Source: Sinosporangium siamense
GTDB taxonomy: Bacteria > Actinomycetota > Actinomycetes > Streptosporangiales > Streptosporangiaceae
Assembly: GCF_016863435.1 (NCBI RefSeq)
Contig: NZ_BOOW01000035.1
Coordinates: 113,931 to 177,930, forward strand
Length of the DNA stretch: 64,000 bases
Direction: 5' to 3'
This document shows, piece by piece, positions 5,950-14,071 of the stretch. A model generated the notes under the pieces. That model searched no databases. It was not told where the DNA came from and saw nothing but the letters and a program-made list of their open reading frames with translations. Every line of letters starts with the position of its first letter. Position 1 is the first letter of the stretch. The translations under genes were made by a program, and so were the position numbers.

Positions 5950-7206
5950 ATGTCGTCCTTGCAGCGCTTCAACCTCCCCGACGTCGGGGAGGGTCTGGTC
6001 GAAGCCGAAATCCTCACCTGGTCCGTCCGTCCCGGCGACACCGTCGAGGTCAACCAGATCATCGTCGAGATCGAGACGGCGAAGGCCGCCGTGGAGCTGC
6101 CCTCCCCTTACGCCGGCGTGGTCAAGGAACTGCACGTCAAGGAGGGTGAGACGGTCTCGGTGGGCACACCGATCATCACCGTCGACACGGCGGGCCCAGG
6201 CGATGCCGCCCCCGCGATGCTGGTGGGTTACGGTCCCCGCGAGGGTCATTCCGTACGGCAGAGGCGGCGCGGTGGCCGAGCGCCCGGAAGGCCGGAGTCG
6301 TCACCGGGGCACGCCCGCCCCTCCGCCAAGCCCCCCGTCCGCAAACTGGCCAAGGACCTGGGAGTCTCCTTGCACTCGGTGGCGCCGAGCGGGCCCGGAG
6401 GCGTCATCACCCGGGAGGACGTCCACCGGGCGGCGGCAGCCGTACAGCCCGGCCCTGAGCCGCTCGCTGTGTCACCGGCACCCGCCGGCGGATCGGGGCG
6501 ACGGGAGACGCGGGTCCCGATCAAGGGTGTGCGCAGGCAGACCGCACGGGCGATGACGGCGTCGGCGTTCACCGCGCCGCATGTGACGGAGTTCGTGACC
6601 GTCGACATCACGGAGACGATGCGGCTCCGGGAGGTCGTCTCGGCGCGGCGGGAGTTCCGGCATCTGCGCCTTTCGCCGCTGCTCTTCGTGGCGCGGGCGC
6701 TGCTCCTGGCCGTGCGCCGCACGCCTGAGGCGAACACGGCGTGGGACGAGGCGGCCCGGGAGATCGTGTTCAAGCACTATGTGAACCTCGGCATCGCGGC
6801 GGCCACCGACCGCGGGCTGATCGTGCCGAACATCAAGGACGCCGACCGGATGTCGCTCCTCGAACTCGCCGAGGCGCTCACCACGCTGGCCGAGACTGCA
6901 CGCAGCGGCAAGTCGATACCTCACGACATGTCCGACGGCACCATCACGATCACCAACATCGGCACCTTCGGCGTCGACACCGGCACTCCCCTGCTCAACC
7001 CCGGAGAGGCCGCGATCCTGGCGGTCGGCACCATTCGCCGCACTCCATGGGTGGTCGGGAGCGGAGCGGACGAACGGATCGAACCACGTTCGACGGTGCA
7101 GTTGGCGTTGTCGTTCGATCACCGGCTGATGGACGGGCAGCAGGGGTCGCAGTTGCTGTCCGACATCGCGGCGATCCTGACCACGCCGGGTCTCGCCATG
7201 CTGTGA
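5950..7206 (+). CDS. Dihydrolipoamide acyltransferase E2 of the 2-oxoacid dehydrogenase complex
   Basis: 418 residues from ATG 5950; an in-frame TTG at 5941 is closer to the AAGGG RBS but less likely. There is one lipoyl domain at about residues 1-80 with the lipoylation site IETAKAAVEL (Lys45). A basic, Pro-rich linker follows, then a peripheral subunit-binding domain near 125-165 (RKLAKDLGVSLHSVAPSG, GVITREDV). The catalytic acyltransferase domain runs from about 190 to the end, with the active-site LSFDHRLMDG. E2 accepts the acyl group from E1 and hands it to CoA. Last gene of the three-gene operon; no lipoamide dehydrogenase gene is nearby, so E3 must come from elsewhere. Confidence 0.93.
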   Translation: MSSLQRFNLPDVGEGLVEAEILTWSVRPGDTVEVNQIIVEIETAKAAVELPSPYAGVVKELHVKEGETVSVGTPIITVDTAGPGDAAPAMLVGYGPREGHSVRQRRRGGRAPGRPESSPGHARPSAKPPVRKLAKDLGVSLHSVAPSGPGGVITREDVHRAAAAVQPGPEPLAVSPAPAGGSGRRETRVPIKGVRRQTARAMTASAFTAPHVTEFVTVDITETMRLREVVSARREFRHLRLSPLLFVARALLLAVRRTPEANTAWDEAAREIVFKHYVNLGIAAATDRGLIVPNIKDADRMSLLELAEALTTLAETARSGKSIPHDMSDGTITITNIGTFGVDTGTPLLNPGEAAILAVGTIRRTPWVVGSGADERIEPRSTVQLALSFDHRLMDGQQGSQLLSDIAAILTTPGLAML

Positions 7207-7309
7207 TCGAGTCCGGACGCCCCCGTTCCAGGAGCGGCGGTCACGGCTGCCGGGCGGGGGGCGCCGGTCATGGGGGGCCTCGCCGTATGGTGCGGTGCGC
7301 CACCCGGCC

Positions 7310-7338
7310 CTGACGAAGGGGGGCCTGCCCCCTATGCT
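7310..7338 (+). promoter_or_regulatory. Predicted leaderless promoter of the HIT gene
   Basis: CTGACG (7310-7315), a 17-nt spacer and TATGCT (7333-7338) are followed by 7 nt and then the ATG at 7346. This geometry places the transcription start at the start codon, so the mRNA would be leaderless; no Shine-Dalgarno is present. It decides in favour of the 7346 start over ATGs or GTGs further upstream. Confidence 0.55.
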
Positions 7339-7345
7339 GCAAAGC

Positions 7346-7897
7346 ATGCAGGAGAGCGATCCGATCGAGCAGGCCGGCGCGGGTGTGCCCGATGCGTTTC
7401 AGCGGCTGTGGACCCCCCATCGCATGGCCTACATCAAGGGGGAGAACAAACCTACGGGATCGGGTCCTGGGGACGGTTGCCCGTTCTGTGAGATCCCGAA
7501 GTTGAGCGATGAGGACGGGCTGATCATCGCGAGGGGTTCGGCGGTGTTCGCGGTGCTCAACCTTTACCCCTATAACTCTGGCCACTTGATGGTGTGCCCG
7601 TATCGCCATGTGGCGGACTACACCGAGCTGGACTCCGCGGAGACGACCGAGTTGGCGGAGTTCACAAAGAGTTCGCTGCTGGCACTCCGCAAGGCGGGGG
7701 GTGCGCAGGGGTTCAACGTGGGGCTCAACCTGGGCGGGGTGGCCGGTGCGGGCATCGCCGCTCACCTGCATCAGCATGTCGTGCCGCGGTGGGGTGGCGA
7801 CACCAACTTCATGCCGGTCGTCGGGCACACCCGGGTGCTGCCGCAACTCCTGCGCGAGACCCGCGACCTGCTGGCGGAAGCCTGGCCCACCGCCTGA
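7346..7897 (+). CDS. HIT-family protein, Ap4A phosphorylase-like
   Basis: 183 residues from the leaderless ATG at 7346. It has the histidine-triad motif HLHQHVVPRW and an N-terminal CPFCEIP segment, followed by NLYPYNSGHLMVCPYRHV. This pattern matches the mycobacterial Rv2613c type, which cleaves diadenosine tetraphosphate by phosphorolysis. In many actinobacteria that gene directly follows thrS in one operon. Here it is on the opposite strand to thrS and separated from it by a DUF3841 gene, a rearranged version of that neighbourhood. Cytoplasmic nucleotide-binding enzyme; family assignment firm, exact reaction inferred from the homologue. Confidence 0.88.
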   Translation: MQESDPIEQAGAGVPDAFQRLWTPHRMAYIKGENKPTGSGPGDGCPFCEIPKLSDEDGLIIARGSAVFAVLNLYPYNSGHLMVCPYRHVADYTELDSAETTELAEFTKSSLLALRKAGGAQGFNVGLNLGGVAGAGIAAHLHQHVVPRWGGDTNFMPVVGHTRVLPQLLRETRDLLAEAWPTA

Positions 7898-7902
7898 CGG
7901 CG

Positions 7903-8406
7903 TCAGGACACGCTCGGCTCGCGCCACTCCTCGAACGGGCGGGCGTTCAGCACCCACGACCTCTTCAGGACGGGAAGGCATGCCTGGACACGGCCCGGCT
8001 CATCCTGCTCGTGCGGGTCGATCGTCCAGTCCATGTACGGCGGGCCTTCGCCGAAGAGGATCGCGTCCAGGTAGGTGTTCCAGCGCCCATATGAGCTGAG
8101 TACGACGATCTCGTCGGGCACGATCAGGTCGAGAATCACGTAGGTGGCGTATTCCTCGGCGGTTGTGGGGCCAAGCAGCAGCTCGGCCGTCAGCACTACG
8201 TCGGCGTCGCGGGTGTCGGGCCCGGTCCATGCCCATATGGGGGGTCGGCCCGCGCAGTCGACGCCGCGGCGCGCCATCTCCGCCACCATCTCCCGGTAGG
8301 CGGGGGCATAGGACGAGACCATGATCTTGGCCCAGTCGCCGGCCAGCTCGCCTGTGGTCTCCAGGATCGCCGGCACTGTGTGGTGTTGCACGGTCCACAG
8401 ACGCAT
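7903..8406 (-). CDS. DUF3841 family protein
   Basis: 167 residues when started at the ATG at 8406 (MRLWTVQ), which is where the conserved part begins. A longer frame upstream would run antisense through the thrS terminator and into thrS and has biased Ser/Arg-rich composition. Seen motifs are the N-terminal MRLWTVQHHTV, PPIWAWTGPDTRD in the middle and FGEGPPYMDWTIDP near the C-terminus, typical of DUF3841. No biochemical role is known to me. It ends 6 bases from the convergent HIT gene. Start codon choice is moderately certain because no strong RBS is seen. Confidence 0.75.
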   Translation of the reverse strand: MRLWTVQHHTVPAILETTGELAGDWAKIMVSSYAPAYREMVAEMARRGVDCAGRPPIWAWTGPDTRDADVVLTAELLLGPTTAEEYATYVILDLIVPDEIVVLSSYGRWNTYLDAILFGEGPPYMDWTIDPHEQDEPGRVQACLPVLKRSWVLNARPFEEWREPSVS

Positions 8407-8467
8407 CGGGCAACCGTATCCGGGGGTGGACACGGTGATCCACTTATTTCCCGCGCTCCACCGTAAA

Positions 8468-8493
8468 GCGGCGGCCCCCTGAGGGCCCGCCGC
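8468..8493 (-). terminator. thrS transcription terminator
   Basis: On the minus strand, just after the thrS stop, GCGGCGGGCCC and GGGGCCGCCGC form an 11-bp stem with one mismatch and a 4-nt loop (arms 8493-8483 and 8478-8468). TTTA follows. This is an intrinsic terminator-like structure. Confidence 0.7.
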
Positions 8494-8506
8494 CTTAGTA
8501 AGGGTG

Positions 8507-10471
8507 TCAGACCTGGAGGCGGTGCTCCACGGCGTTGACGATCTCGGCGATGGCCTCGTCGACCGGCACGCCGTTCTTCTGCTCGCCGCTGCGATAGCGG
8601 AAGGAGACCGCGCCGCCTGCGATGTCGTCGTCACCCGCCAGGAGCATGAAGGGGATCTTGGCGCGCTGGGCGTTGCGGATCTTCTTCTGCATGCGGTCGT
8701 CCGCCGTGTCGACCTCGACCCGGATGCCACGCTCGCGCAGCTTCTTGGCGACGTCGCGCAGGTAGGACACGTGGGCCTCGGCGATCGGGATGCCGACGAC
8801 CTGCACGGGGGCCAGCCACGGAGGGAAGGCGCCGGCGTAGTGCTCGGTGAGGACGCCGAAGAAACGCTCGATGGAGCCGAACAGGGCCCGGTGGATCATG
8901 ACGGGCTGCTGGCGGGTGCCGTCGCTCGCCTGGTATTCGAGCTCGAAGAGCTCGGGCAAGTTGAAGTCGAGCTGAATGGTCGACATCTGCCAGGTGCGGC
9001 CGATGGCGTCGCGGGCCTGCACGGAGATCTTGGGGCCGTAGAAGGCCGCGCCGCCCGGGTCGAGCACGAGGTTGAGGCCCTCGGACAGGGCGACCTCGCG
9101 CAGCGTCTCGGTGGCCTCCTCCCACGCCTCAAGGGTGCCGACGGACTTCTCCTCGTCGCGGGTGGAGAGCTCGAGGTAGAAGTCGTTGAGGCCGTAGTCG
9201 CGCAGCAGGTCGAGCACGAAGCGCAGCAGCGACTTGAGCTCGTCGCGCATCTGCTCGCGGGTGCAGTAGATGTGCGCGTCGTCCTGCGTCATGCCGCGCA
9301 CACGGGTGAGGCCGTGCACCACGCCGGACTTCTCATAGCGGTAGACGCTGCCGAACTCGAACAGACGCAGCGGAAGCTCACGGTAGGAGCGCCCACGCGA
9401 CCTGAAGATCAGGTTGTGCATGGGGCAGTTCATGGGCTTCAGGTAGTAACGCGCGCCTTCGAGCTCCATGGGGGGGAACATTCCATCGGCATACCAGTCG
9501 AGGTGGCGCGAGATCTGGAAGAGGTTCTCTTTGGTGATGTGCGGGGTGTTGACGAACTCGTAGCCCGCGTCCTCGTGCCTGCGCCGCGAGTAGTCCTCCA
9601 GGACGCGGCGGACGGTGCCGCCCTTCGGATGGAAGACGGGCAGGCCGGAGCCGAGCTCGTCGGGGAAAGAGAACAGGTCGAGCTCGGCGCCGAGCTTGCG
9701 GTGGTCGCGCTTCTCCGCCTCCTCCAGGAAGTGGAGGTATTCATCCTGCTTCTCGCGGCTTTCCCAGGCGGTGCCGTAGATGCGCTGAAGCTGGGGGTTC
9801 TTCTCGCTGCCCCGCCAGTAGGCCCCGCCGGAGCGCATCAGCTTGAAGGCCGGGATGTTGCGAGTGGTGGGCAGGTGCGGCCCCCGGCAGAGGTCCTTCC
9901 AGCGCAGGTCGCCGGTCTTGGCGTCGACGTTGTCGTAGATCGTCAGCTCGCCCGCGCCCACCTCGACGCTCTCCTCGGCGGCGGCGCCGCCCTTGAGGCC
10001 GATGAGCTCCAGCTTGTAGGGCTCGGCGGCGAGCTCCTCGCGCGCCTCGTCGTCGGAGACGGGGCGGCGGCGGAACCGCTGGCCCTGCTTGACGATCTCA
10101 CGCATGCGCTTCTCGATGCGCTTGAGGTCGTCGGGGTGGAAGGGCTGCTTGACGTCGAAGTCGTAGTAGAAGCCGTTCTGCACCGGGGGGCCGATGCCGA
10201 GCTTGGCCTCGGGGAACAGCTCCTGCACGGCTTGCGCCATGACATGAGCGGTGGAGTGGCGCAGGATGGCCCTGCCGTCCTCACTGTCGATGGCCACGGG
10301 CTCGACCATGTCGCCGTCGGCTAGAACGCTGTCGAGGTCGGCGAGCCGCCCGTTGACACGGGCGGCGACTGTAGTGCCCCCGCCGTCCAACGCCTGCCCC
10401 GCCGTCGTGCCGGCCGCCACCACACGCTCGGCTCCGGCGAGGGTGATGCGCAGTTCGGCCACGGCAGACAC
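8507..10471 (-). CDS. thrS: Threonyl-tRNA synthetase
   Basis: 654 residues from the GTG at 10471, which has TAGGAG 5-6 nt upstream; a more distal ATG at 10504 lacks an RBS. Domain order is the TGS domain (1-60), the editing domain with [11 protein letters not shown] and CRGPH (about 70-230), the class II catalytic core (about 250-540) with zinc ligands in MNCPMH, DDAHIYC and VMIHRA, and the anticodon-binding domain (about 550-650) with [11 protein letters not shown]. It charges tRNA-Thr. Full length and with the expected motifs intact, so it looks like the housekeeping enzyme. Its proximity to a polyketide cluster recalls borrelidin resistance synthetases, but nothing in the sequence I can read marks it as a resistance variant. 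Confidence 0.97.
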   Translation of the reverse strand: MSAVAELRITLAGAERVVAAGTTAGQALDGGGTTVAARVNGRLADLDSVLADGDMVEPVAIDSEDGRAILRHSTAHVMAQAVQELFPEAKLGIGPPVQNGFYYDFDVKQPFHPDDLKRIEKRMREIVKQGQRFRRRPVSDDEAREELAAEPYKLELIGLKGGAAAEESVEVGAGELTIYDNVDAKTGDLRWKDLCRGPHLPTTRNIPAFKLMRSGGAYWRGSEKNPQLQRIYGTAWESREKQDEYLHFLEEAEKRDHRKLGAELDLFSFPDELGSGLPVFHPKGGTVRRVLEDYSRRRHEDAGYEFVNTPHITKENLFQISRHLDWYADGMFPPMELEGARYYLKPMNCPMHNLIFRSRGRSYRELPLRLFEFGSVYRYEKSGVVHGLTRVRGMTQDDAHIYCTREQMRDELKSLLRFVLDLLRDYGLNDFYLELSTRDEEKSVGTLEAWEEATETLREVALSEGLNLVLDPGGAAFYGPKISVQARDAIGRTWQMSTIQLDFNLPELFELEYQASDGTRQQPVMIHRALFGSIERFFGVLTEHYAGAFPPWLAPVQVVGIPIAEAHVSYLRDVAKKLRERGIRVEVDTADDRMQKKIRNAQRAKIPFMLLAGDDDIAGGAVSFRYRSGEQKNGVPVDEAIAEIVNAVEHRLQV

Positions 10472-10584
10472 GGGAACTCCTAGTGGTATCGGTGAAGACG
10501 GCATGGTCGACGTTACGGACCCGCCTGAAGACCGATGCTACCGGTACCTCGCGTGTCGACGCCGCAGAGTCGGCCGGGGGCGGC

Positions 10585-10761
10585 GGCCGGCTTGGGGCGA
10601 TCTCCCTCGGGCGCGGCGCCGGTACGGAACATCCCAAGGTCCCGGCCGGCTTGGGGCGATCTCCATCAGGCCCGGCGCCGGTATGAAACATCCCGAGGTC
10701 CCGGCCGGCCAGGTGAGATCCCTTCGGTAGTGCCGGTACGGAACATCCCAGCGGCGTTCTT
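10585..10761. repeat. Three imperfect 59-bp tandem repeats upstream of thrS
   Basis: Copies begin at 10585, 10644 and 10703, each starting GGCCGG, followed by a CTTGGGGCGATCTCC-like block, a CGGCGCCGGTACGGAACATCCC-like block (written in pieces: CGGCGCCGGTA then GGAACATCCC), and ending AGGTCCC in the first two copies. The first two copies are about 90% alike by eye; the third has drifted. Each contains the palindrome CCGGCGCCGG or a remnant of it. They fill most of the 314 bases between thrS and the GH25 gene, so they lie in or just ahead of the thrS leader. No T-box consensus is recognisable. Confidence 0.85.
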
Positions 10762-10785
10762 CGCGGGATGCCCGGCCGGGCCGGG

Positions 10786-11454
10786 TCAGCGGCGGTCGCG
10801 GCGATCTCGGCGGTCCCGCCGGTCCCTGCGGTCTCGTTGCTCGCGGCGGTCGCGGGGGTCGAAGCCGAGGGCGATGAGTTCGCGGCGGGTGCCGAGGAAG
10901 ATGTTGCGGTCGATCGGTGTGTGTGAGTATTGGTGGATCGTCCAGTCCCGCCACGGGCTCGGCACGAGAGGGCGGCCTTTGGGGCGGCTCGGGCTGGCGA
11001 TCCACAGGGGATAGCGTCCGAGGCCCTCGCAGTAGCCCTTGCCGGCGAAGTTCTGGAAGGTGTAGACGATCGGGCGCATGCGGCAGCGGCGCTCGATGTA
11101 GTAACACCAATATCGGGCGAATCTGCTGACTCTCTCGGGAGACAGGTCGTCGGTGGTCTCCAGGTCGAGGGCGAGCAGGTCACCGCGGCGCAACCCACCC
11201 GCCGCGCGGACGACCCGCAGGAAGTGGCGCGCCTGCTCGAAGGGGTCCCCCTTGGGCCGGCCGAAATGGTAGGCGCCGCACACGATCCTGTTGCGCCGCA
11301 TGCCCAACCAGTTGCGGGCGAACCACTTGTCGACGTAGTCCGCCCCCTCGCTGGCTTTGGCGAAGCCGAAGGTGACCCCCGAGGCCGCATGGGCGGACCA
11401 GTCGACCGCCCCCTGCCAATTGGACACATCCACACCATGCAGCAATCGCTTCAC
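10786..11454 (-). CDS. Glycoside hydrolase family 25 (lysozyme-like) protein with Asp-Arg-Arg tail
   Basis: 222 residues if started at the GTG at 11454; the frame is open to 11556 and the true start is uncertain. The GH25 fold begins at once with GVDVSNWQG and continues with FGFAKASEGADYVDKWFARN, GAYHFGRPKGDP, LLALDLETTDD and WIASPSRP. The acidic LDLET motif holds the catalytic pair expected for N-acetylmuramidases. No signal peptide or membrane anchor is evident, which is odd for a wall-cleaving enzyme. The last about 25 residues are a low-complexity RDRR repeat that could bind nucleic acid or anionic wall polymers. Downstream of the XRE gene on the same strand, with a likely terminator between them. 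Confidence 0.8.
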   Translation of the reverse strand: MKRLLHGVDVSNWQGAVDWSAHAASGVTFGFAKASEGADYVDKWFARNWLGMRRNRIVCGAYHFGRPKGDPFEQARHFLRVVRAAGGLRRGDLLALDLETTDDLSPERVSRFARYWCYYIERRCRMRPIVYTFQNFAGKGYCEGLGRYPLWIASPSRPKGRPLVPSPWRDWTIHQYSHTPIDRNIFLGTRRELIALGFDPRDRREQRDRRDRRDRRDRRDRR

Positions 11455-11641
11455 ATGCCGGATAGTAAGCAAGATCAGCACGCGGAACCGGGCGACGCGC
11501 CGCAATTGCTCCACTACTCTCCGTGTCCGAAGACGTGAAGTTTCGCGCACCGTCACCCCCGGCGGGGACTACAGAGCCGGTCCACGCGGAAGAAAGAGAC
11601 CCCGCCGACGCACCGCGATCGCCCGCTCACACTCCGCTGTC

Positions 11642-11699
11642 GGCCGCGGGCGCGGGTCCGCCTGGCTTGGAAGGCGTGAGCGGACCCGCCCGTGCGGCC
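11642..11699 (-). terminator. Large interrupted hairpin after the XRE regulator gene
   Basis: Outer arms GGCCGC (11642-11647) and GCGGCC (11694-11699), and inner arms CGGGTCCGC and GCGGACCCG around an 18-nt loop, form a long stem with a few central mismatches. It lies just past the stop of the XRE-DUF5753 gene and before the GH25 gene. No U-run; probable terminator or transcript-end stem. Confidence 0.5.
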
Positions 11700-11722
11700 C
11701 CCGGTCATGGGGCCGGGGTCGC

Positions 11723-12628
11723 TCAGACCTCGGCGAGGAGGGTGGAGAGGAAGTCGCGGGTCTCCTCGGCCGAGGATGCCTCGATGGACAGGCGTTCCAT
11801 GACCGCGAGGTAGCTGTCGGCCTCCTCGGGCTTGTCGAGGTAGACCGCGCTGGTGAGCTGCTCCAGGTAGATCACGTCGGGGAGGTCGGGTTCGGCGAAG
11901 CGCAGGACGCTGAAGGGGCCGCCGGCCGCGGCGTGGCCGCCGACCTCGAAGGGGATCACCTGGATGGTGACGTTGGACCGGTCGGCCGCGCGGATCAGAT
12001 GGCGGATCTGCTCGCGCATCACCTCGCTTCCGCCGATGGGGCGGCGGAGTGCCGCCTCGTCGATCAGGGCCCACAGGTGGGGGGCGCCGGGGCGGTCGAC
12101 GAGTTGCTGGCGGGCCATGCGCAGGCGGACACGTCGTTCGATCTCGGAGTCGGGCCCCTCGGGGAAGCCGAGGGCGACGACGGCGCGGCTGTAGGCCTCG
12201 GTCTGGAGCAGGCCGGGGACGAACTGCACCTCGTAGTTGCGGATGGCGGAGGCGGCCTCCTCAAGTCCGACATAGGTCTCGAACCAACTCGGCAGGACGT
12301 CGCTGTAGTTGTGCCACCAGCCGGGCGCGTTGGCCTGGGTGACGAGGGTGAGCAGACCGTCCCGGTCGGCCTCCTCGGTCACGCCGTAGAGCGACAGCAG
12401 GTCGGCGACATCCCTGGGACGGAAGCCGACCCTGCCGAGCTCCATGCGGCTGACCTTGGAGTGGGAGGCGCGGATGTGGTGCCCCGCGTCTTCAAGGGTG
12501 ATCTGCCGGGCCTCCCGGAGCTTGCGCAGTTGCGCACCAAGCAGAATGCGAAGAACTGTCGAGCTCTGCTGGGGTTCGGGGGCAAGTGAGTGCGGATGCG
12601 GGTCATTGTCGGCATGTGTGGTGATCAT
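11723..12628 (-). CDS. XRE-family helix-turn-helix regulator with DUF5753 domain
   Basis: 301 residues from the ATG at 12628, preceded by AAGGAA. The helix-turn-helix lies at about residues 30-85 (LGAQLRKLREARQITLEDAG, then SHSKVSRMELGRVGF). The DUF5753 ligand-like domain covers about 105-295, with WWHNYSDVLPSWFETYVGLE, FVPGLLQTEAYSRAV and VTIQVIPFEVGGHAA. Such proteins are abundant in streptomycetes and relatives and often work with a small DUF397 protein, but none is seen here. Instead the gene diverges from a DUF574-type methyltransferase across 422 bases that contain two palindromes, its likely operators. DNA-binding role is secure; the regulon is not known. Confidence 0.9.
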   Translation of the reverse strand: MITTHADNDPHPHSLAPEPQQSSTVLRILLGAQLRKLREARQITLEDAGHHIRASHSKVSRMELGRVGFRPRDVADLLSLYGVTEEADRDGLLTLVTQANAPGWWHNYSDVLPSWFETYVGLEEAASAIRNYEVQFVPGLLQTEAYSRAVVALGFPEGPDSEIERRVRLRMARQQLVDRPGAPHLWALIDEAALRRPIGGSEVMREQIRHLIRAADRSNVTIQVIPFEVGGHAAAGGPFSVLRFAEPDLPDVIYLEQLTSAVYLDKPEEADSYLAVMERLSIEASSAEETRDFLSTLLAEV

Positions 12629-12822
12629 CTTGGGGTTCCTTCGCGGCCTAGCGAGCCAGAGCTCCACTTATAGTTACTGTGAGAATCCTTTACGTTACGC
12701 CCGCAGCCCACAAACGGCTACAGGGCACTTTCAGCAGATCCAATCGCGGAAATCAACACCCCGCACGGCACTTGAGAAGGGTCGCCTAAGAAGTCACCAT
12801 TCAGTTAGCATTCCCATGCGGA

Positions 12823-12851
12823 TGCACGTGCATTTTGACCTTGCATATGCA
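12823..12851. promoter_or_regulatory. Two 10-bp palindromes in the XRE/methyltransferase divergent region
   Basis: TGCACGTGCA (12823-12832) and TGCATATGCA (12842-12851) are perfect palindromes with the same TGCA ends, centred 19 bp apart. A further GTGCAC occurs at about 12880. They sit in the 422-base divergent region (12629-13050), which is AT-richer than its surroundings and also holds -10-like elements such as TAATAT near 12977. The best reading is an operator pair for the XRE regulator. No gene is seen in this region. Confidence 0.4.
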
Positions 12852-13050
12852 CGCGCCCACCCCCTCCCGCCGACGTGGAGTGCACGTCATCGCCGCCGGT
12901 AGACAGGGGTGAAGCAGGGGGGTGCAGCCGTCCCCGCATACTTTTCTTTCTCCGGTACCACATCAGCACCGCGCCATAATATAGTTCCGCTGAAATGGGC
13001 ACTCATCGTTGAACCAGGGCTAATATCAGCAATCTGCTGAACGGACGGCT

Positions 13051-13863
13051 ATGGCGGACTTTTCACGGCTCGCTCGCTTCGACCCGGCAACTCCGAGCGA
13101 AGCTCGGATCTATGACTACCTCCTCGGCGGGAAGGACAACTTTGCCGCCGACCGGGAGTTGGCACGAGCGGTGTTGGATATCGCGCCGGAACTCCCGCTG
13201 ATGTGCAGGGAAGGGCGACGCTGCGTGGAGCGGGTCGTGACTTTTTTGGCGATGACCGGCATCACGCAATTCATTGACCTCGGCTGCGGGCTTCCCACCC
13301 CCCGCAGGAACGTCCACGACTTCGCGCGCAAGATCGTTCCCGATGCCCGGGTGGCCTACGTCGACATCGATCCGATGGTGATCGTGCACGGGCGGGCCCT
13401 GCTGGAGGACGGCGGCCCCACGGCGATGGTCAAGGCCGACGCGCGTGAACCCGACCTCGTGCTGGACGACCCGCGCCTGCGGCAGACGATCGACTTGGAC
13501 CGGCCGGTCGCGGTGCTCATGATGTCGCTGCTGACCTCCGTGCAAGATGACGACATCGCCGCCCGCATCCCCGCGCACTTCCGCAAGGCGGTCGTCCCAG
13601 GGAGTTTCATCGCGATCACCCATGCGGTGTCCGACGTTCGCCCGAACGTGACCGCGCGGCTCATGGCCCTGCTGGGCGGCCCCGACCAGGAACGCGACAA
13701 CGGCCAGTTGCGCACGAGGGCCGAGGTCGAGCGCTACTTCGAGGGGATGGACATGGTGCGGCCGGGCCTGGTCTACCTGCCGGAGTGGCGCCCCGCCCCG
13801 GGGATCCAGCGTTCCAGACCGGAGTCCGTCTGGGCGGTCTGCGGTGTGGGACGACGCACCTGA
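13051..13863 (+). CDS. SAM-dependent methyltransferase, DUF574 (Methyltransf_19) family
   Basis: 270 residues. It starts with the family signature PSEARIYDYLLGGKDNFAADR and carries a SAM-binding region FIDLGCGLPTPRRNVHDFA followed by the acidic VAYVDIDPMVIVHG loop. The C-terminal RTRAEVERYFEGMDMVRPGL and VCGVG segments are also typical. The family is large in actinomycetes and its substrates are mostly unknown. The gene is divergent from the XRE-DUF5753 regulator, a common pairing in this phylum, so the two probably form a regulator-enzyme unit. The RBS is poor. Cytoplasmic by sequence; function in vivo unassigned. Confidence 0.88.
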   Translation: MADFSRLARFDPATPSEARIYDYLLGGKDNFAADRELARAVLDIAPELPLMCREGRRCVERVVTFLAMTGITQFIDLGCGLPTPRRNVHDFARKIVPDARVAYVDIDPMVIVHGRALLEDGGPTAMVKADAREPDLVLDDPRLRQTIDLDRPVAVLMMSLLTSVQDDDIAARIPAHFRKAVVPGSFIAITHAVSDVRPNVTARLMALLGGPDQERDNGQLRTRAEVERYFEGMDMVRPGLVYLPEWRPAPGIQRSRPESVWAVCGVGRRT

Positions 13864-14071
13864 ACGATCTAAGCGGAAACAAGCCAGCACACCCGGATAA
13901 AGCCGTATGCTGCTTGACAAAACGGGGCCAGGCACGTCAAACCGCTCACTGCCCGGCTTCGCCGTACCCCCACCGCCATGGGTTCACGCCATGTGAACTG
14001 CGGAGTTGACCCCAACCCGGCTCGATCGACAAGATTGTGCCCGTCCTGGTTGCATCTGACAGGGGCCGAGG

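Noticed and set aside
8504..10324. 606-codon plus-strand frame opposite thrS
   Set aside because: Composition dominated by Leu/Val/Asp/Glu from antisense codons; thrS on the other strand has all motifs.
8507..10471. ThrS as a borrelidin-type self-resistance enzyme of the polyketide cluster
   Set aside because: It is full length with normal motifs, is about 7.6 kb outside the cluster end, and sits near a HIT gene that commonly neighbours housekeeping thrS. The PKS does not look like a borrelidin PKS.
10472..10785. T-box riboswitch for thrS
   Set aside because: No T-box consensus or specifier-loop-like structure could be recognised; the region is made of 59-bp repeats.
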